From Vanilla planifolia (taxonomy: Eukaryota; Streptophyta; Magnoliopsida; Asparagales; Orchidaceae): a DNA stretch of 64,000 nt. Location: contig CM043865.1 of the NCBI GenBank assembly GCA_023846275.1, positions 30,919,912 to 30,983,911 on the forward strand, in the 5' to 3' direction. Positions 44,201-53,638 of this stretch are shown one piece after another. Each line of letters begins with the position of its first letter. The stretch's first letter is position 1. The position numbers and the translations under genes are program-made. Under the pieces are notes generated by a model, which was not told where the DNA came from, did no database searches, and saw only the letters and a program-made list of their open reading frames with translations.

Positions 44201-47139
44201 TAGGTGACAATAGTCTGCACGTTTGATCATAGGAAGGACCTAGTTTTCTTTTAAGTATGGTCGTGCATGCTACACGTTTCAGATATTCATTAAGTTCCCT
44301 TTGAACCCACTGGTTAGCTCAAATACAACAATTATAGTAACAGCAAACCTTAATCCTACTATATGAATCTTTTCTTGATTTGAAATTAAGATTTTAATGA
44401 GATTCATGAAATTGGTTATGTAAAAGGATGCCAGAATGATTGTTAAGTGAAAGGCCCTCTATACGTGAACTACCAAGCTACTAAGTTGACCTTCTCACAT
44501 TTTGCTCAACTAACAACTGTAGTTTGCTTTTGTTTATAACCTATTTCTAGATATGATTGATATTCCCATTGTGGTTTTGCATGTAATTCAAAGATCGCAC
44601 AATCAATAGAATTAGACACTTGCACTCAGGTAAAAAAGTAGCACATCATCAAAAAAAATTCTTTGCTTAGTATTAATGATAAATATATTCTTCAAGCCTC
44701 TGCTTTAAAAACCGGAGGTAACCAAACGTTGATCTATTTAACCTTTAGTTTGTTTAAATTTACTAAGACACATTTCAAGTTTTCGTACTGGGAATCATGT
44801 TTATTTGGGGTTTGAATTTTATTAGCGGACATACAAATGTTTTTAAATACATGCCTAAGGAAGTTTTTTTGTGTAATTTTCTTATCCCGACTAATGGGTA
44901 GTGTGGACCATTGAAGAGGACAAGCTGTATGGTACTTGATTTTCTTCTTGGTTTATTGCTTGCTTACAAGCAAACCTGGAATGAGTTAATATTTGTGGAT
45001 AATATGCAGCTAGTTGAAAATGTTAATAGATTGTTAGAGACTTGTTAGTTAAGTCTGAGTGTGTCGTATTAATATTTATGGAATCTTTGAATATTATTAA
45101 CGTAAATAGTTGCAGGACAATGGAATTTGTTTTATGATTTTTTCTAGGCTTGATTGCACGGGAAAAAATTTGAAGATTTGTTCTTGCTTTGTTTTTTTTT
45201 TTTTTTTTTTTTTTTTAAACAGACAGACTTCAGACAAGGCTTAGGGCAGAAGGTGGCATAAAAGCACTCCTCGGCATGGTGAGATGTGGACATCCTGATG
45301 TTCTTGCTCAAGTTGCTCGTGGTATTGCAAACTTTGCAAAATGCGAGTCTAGGGCTTCTACACAAGGTGAATGTTTCTGCATTGTTCTCCCCCAAAAGTA
45401 TTTTCTGTTCCTTTTTATTCTGATACCTGATCATCATTTATGTCACCATCTTAATGTTTTCATGAAATTGCAACTTTCATGTGAATGGTTTTCTGTTTGA
45501 ATTAGCTGGCACCTGGTTGATATTATGTTAATTACTAGTGCAGCATACGTTGAATCTTTGCAAGTATAATTTTCTCCATTTTTCTTTCCCGGAAATGTTC
45601 TCTCCCTATTCTGTGGATCGACCACATCATCTGCATTCCTTTTTGGTGTTTGGCATACTGTTCAAATGTTACTTATGGTGAAATTACATCTTTGAGTCGA
45701 ATGATTTTCCATTCAAATTTTATAAGGTTTTTGGTTGATATGATGATATTTACTAGAGCATATTTTTTGTGTCTGACCTGTTAGCCAAACCAGGTATTTC
45801 TTTGCACAAAATGTATTGTTATTATCTTGCATAAAAAAAGTTACATGTAAGTTCAATAAGTACTGTTTCAGTTTACATTTTTAAGCTAAACGATTCCTTG
45901 TTGACACAGCGCGCCACTGAAAAAGAACAACTTCTAGCTGATGAAATTTGTTATATTTTTTTAGCATTCTATGAAAAAAAAAAAAGAACACTTAAGCTGA
46001 AGAAATGGTGATTAACTGAGGCAAAAATTTGAACGCTTATATTCACATTCTGATTCATGGTTATTTTATTTTACTCGATTTCATGTGACAATTTTCATTT
46101 ATTTCCATCTGACCATCCTTGTCATTGTTCCTCTTAGTTGAGGTTTTTAAGTTTCAACCTTTCATTTTTTAATTGCCATGAGTTTTCCAACATCTAGCAT
46201 ATTTTTTATGCTTCAATCACGACTTTATACAACTACTTTTACTGTTCCTTGCACTAAGATAACTATTTTTATTTATGTTGAATTTTTGGAATTTGTCTAT
46301 TGTGCAAATGATTCTGAATTATTATTAACTATAAACATTTTTTTAGAATAATTTTCTTTGATATTTGTTTAGGATTATTTAATACGTTAGAAGGATTATA
46401 CCATTTGTTAGATGGATTTATATAAGTTACCCATATAAATGTAGTTATGGCTGTCAACATATAAAAACCACTAATCACCTCATGATGATTATTAATGGTC
46501 ACTGTTTTATATTTTAGCATTCAATTATTGTTTAAAAAAATTAAATGAATTGAAATGTTGTCAATAATCTTATGAAAGTTCATCTATTTAATTTCATACC
46601 TATTTAATTTTATTTAAGATGAATTTTAATTAAATAAACTTATAAGATTAATTGAAGATCCAACACATCTATCACTGTTAATCTTGCCAACCTTAATGTC
46701 TTGAATTGGTGGATGCTGTTCAAATTGGTTTGACTTTCTTGTATGGAAACTACAGGAAGAAAGACTGGTCAATCGTTTTTAATCGAAGATGGAGCATTAG
46801 CCTGGATAGTCAAGAATGCCAACAACGAAGCTTCACCAATAAGGCGTCACATCGAACTTGCATTGTGCCACTTGGCACAACACGGTGCATTATGCCTCTT
46901 AAAAACCCTTCATTGCTTCATTGTAAGTCTGCATATCCTAATCTTCTCCCATAACCTTAGCTATGTTATTTTGTGCAGAAGTAAATGCCAAGGACATGAT
47001 TTGTGAAGGTGCCCTGTGGGAGCTCGTGCGCATCTCCCGTGACTGTTCTCGTGCGGACATCAGGATGTTGGCGCACAAAACCCTTGTTTCCAGTCCAACT
47101 TTTCAAGCAGAACTAAGACGATTGCATATAGAATTTTAA
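3684..47139 (+). CDS. KIN-UA: Armadillo-repeat kinesin (KIN-U/ARK family), N-terminus missing
   Basis: Plant-specific ungrouped kinesin: an ATP-driven microtubule motor with a C-terminal armadillo domain. In Arabidopsis this family acts in root-hair and epidermal cell morphogenesis and in microtubule dynamics. Visible exons: 3684-3784, 3898-4020, 8094-8279, 8746-8967, 9106-9271, 10142-10291, 17980-18068, 25201-25404, 35317-35454, 37731-37859, 37966-38097, 38283-38421, 38517-38609, 43451-43576, 43735-43860, 45223-45366, 46756-46884, 46979-47139. All junctions are GT-AG, the frame is continuous, and the stop is TAA at 47137-47139. The 852 visible residues run motor, coiled coil, armadillo. Relatives are about 900 residues, so some 50-70 residues are absent and the start exon is probably upstream of the window. 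The short coiled coil and the C-terminal ending RRLHIEF favour the ARK2/ARK3 (KIN-UB/UA) branch over ARK1. The choice between UA and UB is from memory and uncertain. Confidence 0.93.
4021..8093 (+). other. Large kinesin intron (4073 bp)
   Basis: Donor GTGTGA at 4021 and acceptor TTTGTGTAG ending at 8093. It is AT-rich with no recognisable gene. Two stretches rich in ACATG/CATGT motifs, near 4550-4630 on one strand and 5230-5300 on the other, look loosely like inverted copies of a repeat. A near-identical 193-bp tandem duplication sits at 7071-7456. No transposon protein was recognised. Confidence 0.85.
7071..7456. repeat. 193-bp tandem duplication, almost identical copies
   Basis: The block starting GTTTTGAATTTTGTTTAAAT at 7071 repeats at 7264. 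Over the aligned length I see a single clear substitution (AAAAGGCACA against AAAAAGCACA). Such identity in an intron suggests recent duplication, or an assembly artefact. Confidence 0.88.
8280..8745 (+). other. Kinesin intron, 466 bp
   Basis: GT-AG intron between the P-loop exon and the switch I exon. It holds a T homopolymer of about 22 bases at 8510-8531 and otherwise nothing that I recognise. Confidence 0.85.
9272..10141 (+). other. Kinesin intron, 870 bp
   Basis: GT-AG intron (GTAAGT donor at 9272) that splits a glycine codon after the switch II exon. It is AT-rich with no repeat or coding signal recognised. Confidence 0.85.
12130..12950 (+). mobile_element. Degenerate Ty3/gypsy gag-like remnant
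   Basis: Near 12140-12205 the plus strand reads [17 protein letters not shown], resembling the start of plant gypsy gag proteins, where a Pro-x-Phe-Asp-Gly motif precedes the capsid-like region. The following sequence has many stops and frameshifts. A charged stretch with GAG/GAA codons near 12840-12940 could correspond to the gag C-terminus. The position just before the LTR-like block supports the call, but the identification rests on weak protein similarity judged by eye. Confidence 0.4.
13003..13170. repeat. Short tandem repeat with hairpin motif CCAGCA...TGCTGG
   Basis: CATAGCCC followed by GTATCAAACTAGTG occurs at 13003 and 13077 (74-bp period). Each copy is followed by a short hairpin, perfect in the second copy: CCAGCA, 5-nt loop, TGCTGG. 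A third half-copy with CCAACATCCTG follows near 13139. It lies between the gag-like and LTR-like parts of the gypsy remnant and probably belongs to that element. Confidence 0.6.
13790..14381 (+). mobile_element. LTR-like end of a gypsy-type element
   Basis: A GC-rich block (13790-14110) in AT-rich surroundings is followed by an (AT)n tract and ends in GGGTCATTACA at 14371-14381. Many plant Ty3/gypsy LTRs end in TTACA and begin with TGTAACACCC-like sequence. The matching kind of start, TGTTACACCC, appears at 63286. I could not find a partner LTR or a target-site duplication, so boundaries and solo status are undetermined. Confidence 0.4.
14176..14227. repeat. (AT)26 microsatellite
   Basis: Uninterrupted AT dinucleotides over 52 bases within the LTR-like block. 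It is likely to be length-polymorphic. Confidence 0.97.
14894..15502 (+). pseudogene. Decayed reading frame of unknown family
   Basis: One frame stays coding-like for about 200 codons, interrupted only by TAA at 15260-15262 and TGA at 15419-15421, before a final TAA at 15500-15502. It contains an ATG at 14963 ([15 protein letters not shown]). A helical stretch with KLIKWLQEG comes before the second stop, and [15 protein letters not shown] comes after it. Base composition is more balanced than the intron around it. I do not recognise the protein. It could be part of a retroelement, a DNA transposon or a captured gene fragment. Being within a kinesin intron and carrying stops, it is not expected to be functional. 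Confidence 0.45.
17193..17519 (+). other. Unidentified 108-codon open frame
   Basis: ATG at 17193 to TAG at 17517-17519. The translation has a balanced composition ([19 protein letters not shown] at the start, and a [19 protein letters not shown] stretch) unlike the low-complexity Phe/Leu/Ile translations of the AT-rich intron. No domain recognised. It may be another piece of the element that produced the decayed frame at 14.9-15.5 kb. Confidence 0.3.
18297..18619. mobile_element. Foldback MITE (long imperfect hairpin)
   Basis: The left arm 18297-18448 and right arm 18469-18619 are reverse complements over about 150 bases. The clearest match is the left TAATAAAATGGTCATAT against the right ATATGACCATTTTATTA, with a loop of about 20 bases at 18449-18468. 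Small size, AT-richness, terminal inverted structure and an intronic position fit a miniature inverted-repeat transposable element. I could not assign a superfamily because the tips and target duplications are unclear. In the kinesin pre-mRNA it would form a long hairpin. Confidence 0.8.
20190..21120 (+). mobile_element. Ty1/copia reverse transcriptase remnant
   Basis: Broken frames on the plus strand read in the order of copia polyproteins. [11 protein letters not shown] at about 20290 resembles the WxLV segment that opens the RT region. VRILLSLAS near 20475 comes next, then [14 protein letters not shown] near 20740 (the YVDD active-site box with the second Asp changed to Asn), then EFELKDL near 20810. 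[15 protein letters not shown]...FMHSPKNK stretch near 21000-21080 matches the RT/RNase H linker. Stops and frameshifts are frequent, so this is a dead fragment. Gag, protease and integrase were not found. Confidence 0.75.
27570..28440 (+). mobile_element. RTE-type LINE reverse transcriptase remnant
   Basis: [14 protein letters not shown] at 27612-27653 matches the (A/F)xDD catalytic box of plant RTE-clade reverse transcriptases. Further on are traces of the RT C-terminal region: LGSIF near 28070, a LLCD segment near 28160, and MMKMLR near 28264, where RTE elements have MRMLRWM. In-frame stops are abundant. The 5' half of the element (endonuclease) was not seen. This is an old, 5'-truncated copy. 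Confidence 0.65.
29400..29760 (+). mobile_element. Possible LTR with promoter, plus strand
   Basis: An AT-rich block leads into CTATAAAAGGAGGCAT near 29690, a strong TATA-box-like sequence typical of LTR promoters, followed by a C-rich stretch like an R/U5 region. It lies upstream of the plus-strand copia RNase H remnant at 31.1 kb and could be the 5' LTR of the same internally deleted element. No partner LTR was identified. Confidence 0.3.
29981..30316 (-). pseudogene. Orphan reading frame, helical charged protein, start lost
   Basis: A minus-strand frame of 111 codons to TAA. There is no in-frame ATG near its beginning. An ATG lies one base out of frame at the expected place, so a single-base deletion could have separated it. 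The peptide is rich in Glu, Lys, Asp and Ser, with two amphipathic helix-like stretches, [19 protein letters not shown] and [19 protein letters not shown], that resemble each other. The codon usage looks like a real gene, and GATTAGGGTT lies just upstream, a common plant 5' leader motif. I do not recognise the family. The setting between copia remnants suggests a gene fragment carried or trapped by transposons. Confidence 0.4.
31090..31420 (+). mobile_element. Ty1/copia RNase H remnant, plus strand
   Basis: The plus strand reads [20 protein letters not shown] followed by [10 protein letters not shown], corresponding to the FMxxP...AxxRILRYLK...GLxF segment before copia RNase H. A degraded region resembling DxRSTSGY...WxSKKQ follows, with frameshifts and stops. 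Its orientation is opposite to the copia remnant that flanks it on both sides, so it represents a second element nested in the first. Confidence 0.72.
35455..37730 (+). other. Kinesin intron, 2276 bp
   Basis: Donor GTATGC and acceptor CACTCTAG. Mostly AT-rich and featureless. At 37002-37208 the minus strand holds a 68-codon frame with a hydrophilic helical translation (includes [20 protein letters not shown]) that I cannot identify. Confidence 0.8.
38610..43450 (+). other. Large kinesin intron (4841 bp)
   Basis: Splits a glutamate codon within the armadillo region. Sequence between 41330 and 41930 is less AT-rich than the rest, with coding-like scraps on both strands, but I recognise no family. 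An A-rich tract lies at 42659-42680. No intact transposon, hairpin or RNA gene was seen. Confidence 0.8.
43861..45222 (+). other. Kinesin intron (1362 bp) ending in a T25 tract
   Basis: The 3' end carries an uninterrupted run of 25 T at 45192-45216, directly before AAACAG, the acceptor of the exon at 45223. This is an exceptionally long polypyrimidine tract. The acceptor is followed by another ACAG four bases on, whose use would shift the frame. The rest is AT-rich without features. Confidence 0.85.
45367..46755 (+). other. Kinesin intron, 1389 bp
   Basis: GT-AG intron splitting a glycine codon between two armadillo exons. AT-rich, with no repeat or coding signal that I recognise. Confidence 0.85.
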
Positions 47140-50100
47140 GTGTTTTGGATTGATTTGGCTTTCAACTATGGAATCCATCTTCAGAGGTTTAGCAGGTAAT
47201 CAATCACCTGATGTGGCCGGTTGAGACACTATTTTGGTTCTTGTTGAAAGCAAATGTCATCATGGCCTGACTCTATGGAAATCCCAGGAATATATATCAT
47301 TTCCTCTTGTGCAGCCATTTATATTGTACCAACCCAAGTCCTTTCTTCTCGGATTGTAAGGGAAAGAAAAGGGCTACTGTAACCTGGATGGCTGGATCAG
47401 AGTAAATCGTATAACATGATCCATAATCCTGAAACCATATTTAGATATATGGATTGCAGGTTGATTGAAAGGTCCAAATTGTCATCAATTCATTTCATTC
47501 TCATAGCAGTCGCCTTCTATTCCAAAATTACTGTTTCACTTATAACTACAGTCTAGCTTATCATACAAGTAGAGAAGAACTGGCAAAAACCTCTTTATAG
47601 TGTTACATTATTCTCAAAGTTTCAATGCTTACTGCACTCAGCAGAGTTCTGCATATTCCTTAGTAAGTTGATCATGAAACCAAATGTTTTTTGTTGACTA
47701 TGAAATTACTGTTCTAGTTTGTCTCCTGGAGATAATCAAAACTTATTTGTGTTCAATTTGACTGTCATACTCACAGGATCGTTCTATGGATGGTCATTAT
47801 TAAACTTGAGTCATTCTTTAATGTGTAACAGTTTCTTTTGAAGAATAGCCCGAAAGGAATTTTTCTGAAGTTGTCTACAATTCTTTGGCTATGTTTAATC
47901 TGAATGAAATTAAAGAAGAGAATTAAAGAAGAAAAGCAAGTGAAGAATTGGAGAAAATGTGATTTTTCTAGTCGTCTGCTGGAGTTGAAAATGCAAATGA
48001 TTTACAATGTTTGCTTTTTTTGTTCATAATTTTTCTAGAGTATGATGGTTATTGTTTGGAAGAATTATATAAGTTTTTAGGAAATTCAATTTTTTTATTA
48101 ATTCATCCTAACTTAAGCATAAATGAAATTGTGAAAGAAATAGTTTTATTTTTGTTTTATTAACGTTTAGGATGTGAAATAAATAATCTTTAATGCCATT
48201 GCTTCATTATTTTTCTTATTATTATTCTTAATTAGGTATTATCCAGCATTATTTCTGTATAAAGCCTATTGGCGACTGTATGGCAGCGAGGGTGTTATAG
48301 GAATTCAGGGTTTTACTTGAATATGAGCTAATAAAATTATTATTTTAATCAGCAATTTCATTGTGTAAAATACTTAATAAGACCTATTTATTTTCCAAGT
48401 TGGAAGGTTCATCACTATTATTTCTTTAATTTAAGTAAAATTTCTTTAATAAAGCAAAATATTATTTTGTTTTTTTTTTTTAATTTTGTTTTCTACTTTC
48501 AAGGTTAAAGGATATTTTAAACAAACTTTTCAATAAATATTATTTAACAGAAAATTATTAATAGCATAACCATCTAATAGGATTTAATTATGATAGCTTT
48601 TTAACTCTTATCTTCAAGCTAATTTCTTTGGAAGAACTTCGTTAAAAAATTATCCTCGATGTTCATTTAATTTTTAAGCACTTATAGATTGATAGATGAA
48701 GTCAAAAGGAATTCTGGAGACTTGTTGATAATCCTTATGTTTGACTATAAAGGAGATTTTTTTAATCATTCATTTCAAAATGATTGAACGTCTGTCAATT
48801 TAATTTGTATTCAGCATATACTGATATGCACATATTTACTAATAGTTGTTTTGATAAACACATGATAAATAATCTCAAAGGTACAGATGCAAATAAGGTT
48901 ATTGTTCGTGAGCTTCTAGTAAAAATTATAAGTGTAAAAGAGGGAAATCGGTATAGCTGCGAGGAAGAAGAAGAGATTATTTCGAGAGGCAGGCAGACAG
49001 ATAAAAGAACCAAACATTAAAAAATCTAAGTACAAATACAAATATTGGCTACAAATGAAAGATAATTCTCTGACAAAGTATGCTATAATAACAACTAACA
49101 CTCTTATTAGTAGAACTCAAAAGTATTATAATCATTATAAAAAGATAAAAAATAGATAACAAAATTGTTGAAAATTGTATAATGAATTATTTTTAGAAAA
49201 GTCTAAAAAACACAAGATAAAATACTTATTATAACTCTAAAAAAGTACTTAAAACATCTCTTTAAGTTGATGAAATCTATCTCTTATAATTAATTCAAAA
49301 TAGATAACGTATAAAATAAAATAAAAAAAAAATTAGTTCAAATAAAGAAAGTTTTGTGTTATTATTGACATTAAAGTAAGAAAAGTCTAATATTTAAGTC
49401 TTATAAAAATGCTAAACTTAGAGATTACATCTCATTCAAAATCTTATTCATTGAGATGGATTCATGAAGGTTTTGTGGCGAGAGTAGAAAACAATGTCAG
49501 TTGAATTTTGTTATCGTCAAAGATTATAATAATATTATATGTGAAGTGGTTTATCTAAATATTTATTAAATTATATTGAATAATGTATACTTATGAGATC
49601 AAGATGACATTTATTATTGACGAATATAATGATATCAATTTACAAAGAATGGACAACACTTTCTTCTAACACAAGATAAAAGAGCATTGATAGAAAGCGT
49701 TGTTAGTACTAAACAAGTGAAAAAGCTAATGAGTATCTATCAAAATTATGTGTTACACATAATCAAGTTAAAAGAATTAATTAATGGGACTAATAGAAGT
49801 CTTCTCCTCTTGAAATCACTCGAGAAGACAAAATAATTTGATCCAATAAAGAATCGGTTTATCTTTGAAAGATATTATTTAATAAGATTCAATCATAAAA
49901 AAAAAAAACCTATGATCATTGAATCAACTATAAGTTCATTCAATCATTAAACAATAGCGCATTTAGGCACCGAAGCTCGCTGCAACATGTCGAGCATGCA
50001 CGGCTATGCACGGTAGCACGAGACCCTCAAACATGTATCATGTATGCATGTAGCAGCTGCATCTATCGTAGCACGTGGTCTGCACACACGATTGACATAC

Positions 50101-50769
50101 CATATACTTAACGGCTTAGGTGTCATCCATGCATGCGAATAGTAGTAAGGTGCGTAATCCATGATCATGTGGATAGCCCATGCGACGAAGATTTTTGCGA
50201 TGGCGATTTTTTTTTTTGTCAAATGCTCATGGAAGGGGAGGAGGGGAAGAAGGATGAATAAAATAATAGCAATCTTTGAAAAGAAAAAAAAAGGGATCCT
50301 TTGTAAAGAAAAATTAAATCTTTTGAGAAAACTGTCTTCTTGATTCTTTCTTCTTTATCTCATTTATTAGTTTCATGATTCATTTCCACTGGTGCGACTC
50401 AAAAACAATATCTGCCATTGAGAACTCAGAGCTAGAGGTTTCACAGACGGATCACATTACTTGAAGTATTAGGCTTGAAATCTTATCCAAATGTGTTATA
50501 GTAAAGTTCTAAACAAGATGCTTTAGCACTATCTAATGGACTAAAGTTCTAAACTAGAAGATTTAAATGTCATTTTTTGTGCAATATGAATTCTTCCCTT
50601 CATTAACTTCTCTTAGGTCCTTTCCACATTGTCATTCGCTTCTCCATGAACTTCGGAATGCTTTGGCTACCAATCTTCATTTTGTATAACCATACCTTTC
50701 AGATTTCTTTCGTTTCATCTTTTTTCTACCGTTTTCTGCCTCTCTTTATGACTGTCCTTTTATCTGCAG
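47140..50769. other. Kinesin 3' region and intergenic DNA
   Basis: The first several hundred bases after the kinesin stop should be its 3' UTR, though I could not fix a poly(A) site. From about 48.0 to 49.9 kb the sequence is very AT-rich with no gene. I looked here for the missing first exons of the alpha-SNAP copy (the N-terminal TPR-like helices) and found none. A compact cluster of RY and G-box motifs lies at 49995-50136. In-frame ATGs at 50646 and 50748 precede the first SNAP exon without an intervening stop. Confidence 0.75.
49995..50136. promoter_or_regulatory. Cluster of RY (CATGCA) elements with a G-box
   Basis: Within 142 bases are CATGCA at 49995, TGCATG at 50045, the G-box CACGTG at 50072-50077 and CATGCATGC at 50128-50136. 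RY motifs are bound by B3-domain factors such as ABI3/FUS3, and G-boxes by bZIP/bHLH factors. Together they mark many seed or ABA-responsive promoters. The segment is also richer in G+C than its surroundings. It lies about 630 bp upstream of the first visible SNAP exon. Whether it drives any transcript is unknown. Confidence 0.35.
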
Positions 50770-51256
50770 ATGCCGAGGAATGCTTCAACAAGGTTGTGAA
50801 TCTTTTCCTGGAGAATGACAGACTGAATATGACTGCAAGATACTGCAAGGTTGTCGATTCAAATTCACAAAACTGATAATTAAGAACCAACCTTTTTATT
50901 TTCTTTTTCTTTTATTTTGGATGATCATGCATTCTGCATTTTTAGACTTTCAGCTTCTCTAGGAAGCTTTTTGTACCTATTGCATTCAAATATTTCTATT
51001 TTGTTTGAGGAAGTTTTCTATTCTTTTCACCTTTTACATGATATTGGAATATCCAGGTTGATAAATGCTTGAGACTGAGGACATCCTTATTTTATTACTA
51101 ATAGGAGCTTGGGGAGTCATACGAGCTTCAACAAGATTTTCGAAAGGCAATTGACTATCTTGAAAGGGTTGCTGATCTTTTCGAAAATGAAGAAGTAACT
51201 TCTTCTGCAAACCAGTACAAGAAAAAAGTTGCACATCTCGCTGCACAGCTGGAACA

Positions 51257-53085
51257 GTAAGACATATGGAAAGCCTATTACTTCAATTATATTCAAACAA
51301 ATCCATTATTAAGTTGTGCTCTTTCTATGCTGTTTTATCATTTGTATGAAAAATGGACAAGTTGAATCTGCTGTCATCCGCAGAATTAATGCTGTGGTTA
51401 ATGTCATTCTGATTTGATCTCATAATTAGAAGAGTAGCTTCAGTATATTAGCATTCTTCATTTGCACAAAACCTAAGGTTCACTTCATGCCAACAATCTG
51501 CATTCTTGAAAAGAAGGATTGTTTTTTATATAATAACTGACATCTGGAATGGAAAAAATGAGAATTTAGTAAATATGGGATATATGCCCATGTAAAAATG
51601 ATTTAAAATGCAGTACTTTTTGCCATAGCCAATTACAACAGACCTTTTGTATGCTTCATTGATCCTATTATGGCTTGAACCAACTAATATAAGTGCTCAT
51701 TGTGCTATTTTCTGAACTTGTGATTTGTTGCATCATTTATGGTATTTGGCTTCGCGACTATATCAGTGGTAGCTATAATAATTTACATTCATTTTGTTCA
51801 TTAAATGATTTTTTATTGAAATTACGCTTTCTATCCACCGTTTAGCTTATGTTTGTTTTGTTTAACTGGTTATACAATTTTCTTATTTTAAGAGAATTTT
51901 AGTGAATGCATGAAGCTTGGCAAAGAGAATGAACTGACCACAACATTATATTGAATACAAGGGAACTAACTTATTGTGTGCAAACTATCCTAGTTAGAAC
52001 ACTTCGACCAATTTGGCCAATTTCCATTTGGTGCCTAATTACAATCATGCTTATTTTCTTAATTTTCCTTTTGAGGATAAGAATGAATTTCTAGAGAAGA
52101 ACATTTATAACTGCTGGAGGCCATGTCCTGTTGGTGCTATAGTTGGTGGAATATGGTTAATTAAAAAATTTGTAGAGCAGATTCTCAATTTGCTTGTGTA
52201 CTTATATGGTTACATTCTGACTAGCAGAAGTAGTATGTCTTTATACAGCCAACTTTGATGGATATTGTTCCTTTTAATTGCCAATAGCTTTGATAGACAA
52301 GATTAAGATATGTCAAGAGAGACATCCCAAATAAAAGCTTAAGCTGAGTCTAATATACTCTTATATGAACATCCAATAATCTAAAACTTAAGTTATCAAA
52401 TTAATTATATATTAAGATATCAAAATTATACTTAATTTATAATATAAGATTACACTTAATCTCTCAAGTGCCCAACATGACATTTATGAATTCCATTTGA
52501 TATTCCTTTTGGCTAGTTTGAGCCCTTTTACAGACCAAAAACAATTAGTTAAACGTTGATGATTCCACTTAAGAATCATGTCATGCGATTTCCTCCAAAC
52601 ATCAAATGACATGTTTTAGCCCACATTCAATCTACAGATAAATCAACTTATTCTGAAGATGTTCTTGAATTACTGCCTTTCCCCTATTTCTTGCCTACTT
52701 TTGGGCACTTGAGGTTCCTTTGTCTCTCATTCTTACATTTTCTTTCGTACACAGCCTTTTCTGCATGTTTCCTCATTGTAGTTCTGTTGGACTAGATTGA
52801 TTCGTTGCCTATCTTGTTTGGAATTTTGTGTCTGGGACACCACGCCACTAAACACACTTGCGTGATTCAACTTATCTCAAAGATGATTTTGATTGTAGCA
52901 TATTTGAACCTGTATTTCTACTGTTTCTATAATCATTTACCCAGTATTTTCTTGTGAAATCTGCCCTTAACCTTCTTTTATACCAATCCTTGTTTTTTTT
53001 GCCACTCTTAACAGTTTTCAAGCTTAATTCAGTCTTCAAAACCTTCTTTATCGTTTAAAGAACTTTAACCATTTCCTGTTTCCAG
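51257..53085 (+). other. Intron of the alpha-SNAP copy, 1829 bp
   Basis: Donor GTAAGA directly after GAACA and acceptor TTTCCAG, with the Gln codon split CA|A. AT-rich. A short open frame at 52013-52258 has no recognisable content. Confidence 0.75.
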
Positions 53086-53638
53086 ATACCCCAAGGCTAT
53101 AGAGATTTTTGAAGAAACAGCTAGGCAGTCTGTCCATAGCAATCTATTAAGGCACAGCGTCAAGGGGATTCTCCTTAATTCTGAGATATGTGAACTTTGT
53201 AAGGGTGATGTGGTTGCAATAACCAATGCATTAGAGCGATTTCAGATTCTTATTCAGTAAACCCTTCAAATCAAATTCAGGAAATTGACCCAGCATTCGC
53301 AGGAACACATGAACACAAGCTTTTAACTGTAAGTTTGAATTTAACATGTTATCTTTTATTCTTTGTTATGTTCTTTTTTTTACTACCTCCCCTATTTGAT
53401 GGTCAGATACTCTATTTGTATTGGTGATTTTAGCAGCATAAATAATAATAAATCCATAGCCACACAGTTCTATAGTTTTGCTTAATTGCAATGCTCAAAT
53501 TCTCAGTACTTTTGTACCTCATTTCCATGATTGTTAAAGGTGAATTTTGTGTTGCAGGATTTAGCAGCAGCTGTTGATGAGGAAGATGTTGAGAAGTTTA
53601 CTGGCAGCATCAAGGACTTCGATGGCATCACCAGATTG

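Larger units (their letters stand above)
38283..47139 (+). other. Kinesin linker and armadillo-repeat exons (visible exons 12-18)
   Basis: Exon 38283-38421 is a Ser/Arg/Gln-rich linker ending IAKLFEQ. From 38517 the protein is a run of armadillo repeats, about residues 594-852, with landmarks [43 protein letters not shown] and [12 protein letters not shown]. Armadillo repeats are helical protein-binding units of about 42 residues. Exons 43451-43576 and 43735-43860 are each exactly 126 nt, or 42 codons. Every junction from 38421 onward is phase 1 and every split codon starts with G. The last exon ends RRLHIEF and TAA. Confidence 0.93.

Noticed and set aside
45144..45437. 97-codon minus-strand frame with a Lys run
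   Set aside because: It is the antisense of the T25 tract and of a kinesin exon, with no independent evidence.
53257..53280. 24-nt GT...AG interval in the alpha-SNAP copy taken as an intron
   Set aside because: Too short for plant splicing, and removal would shift the frame away from the conserved downstream exons.
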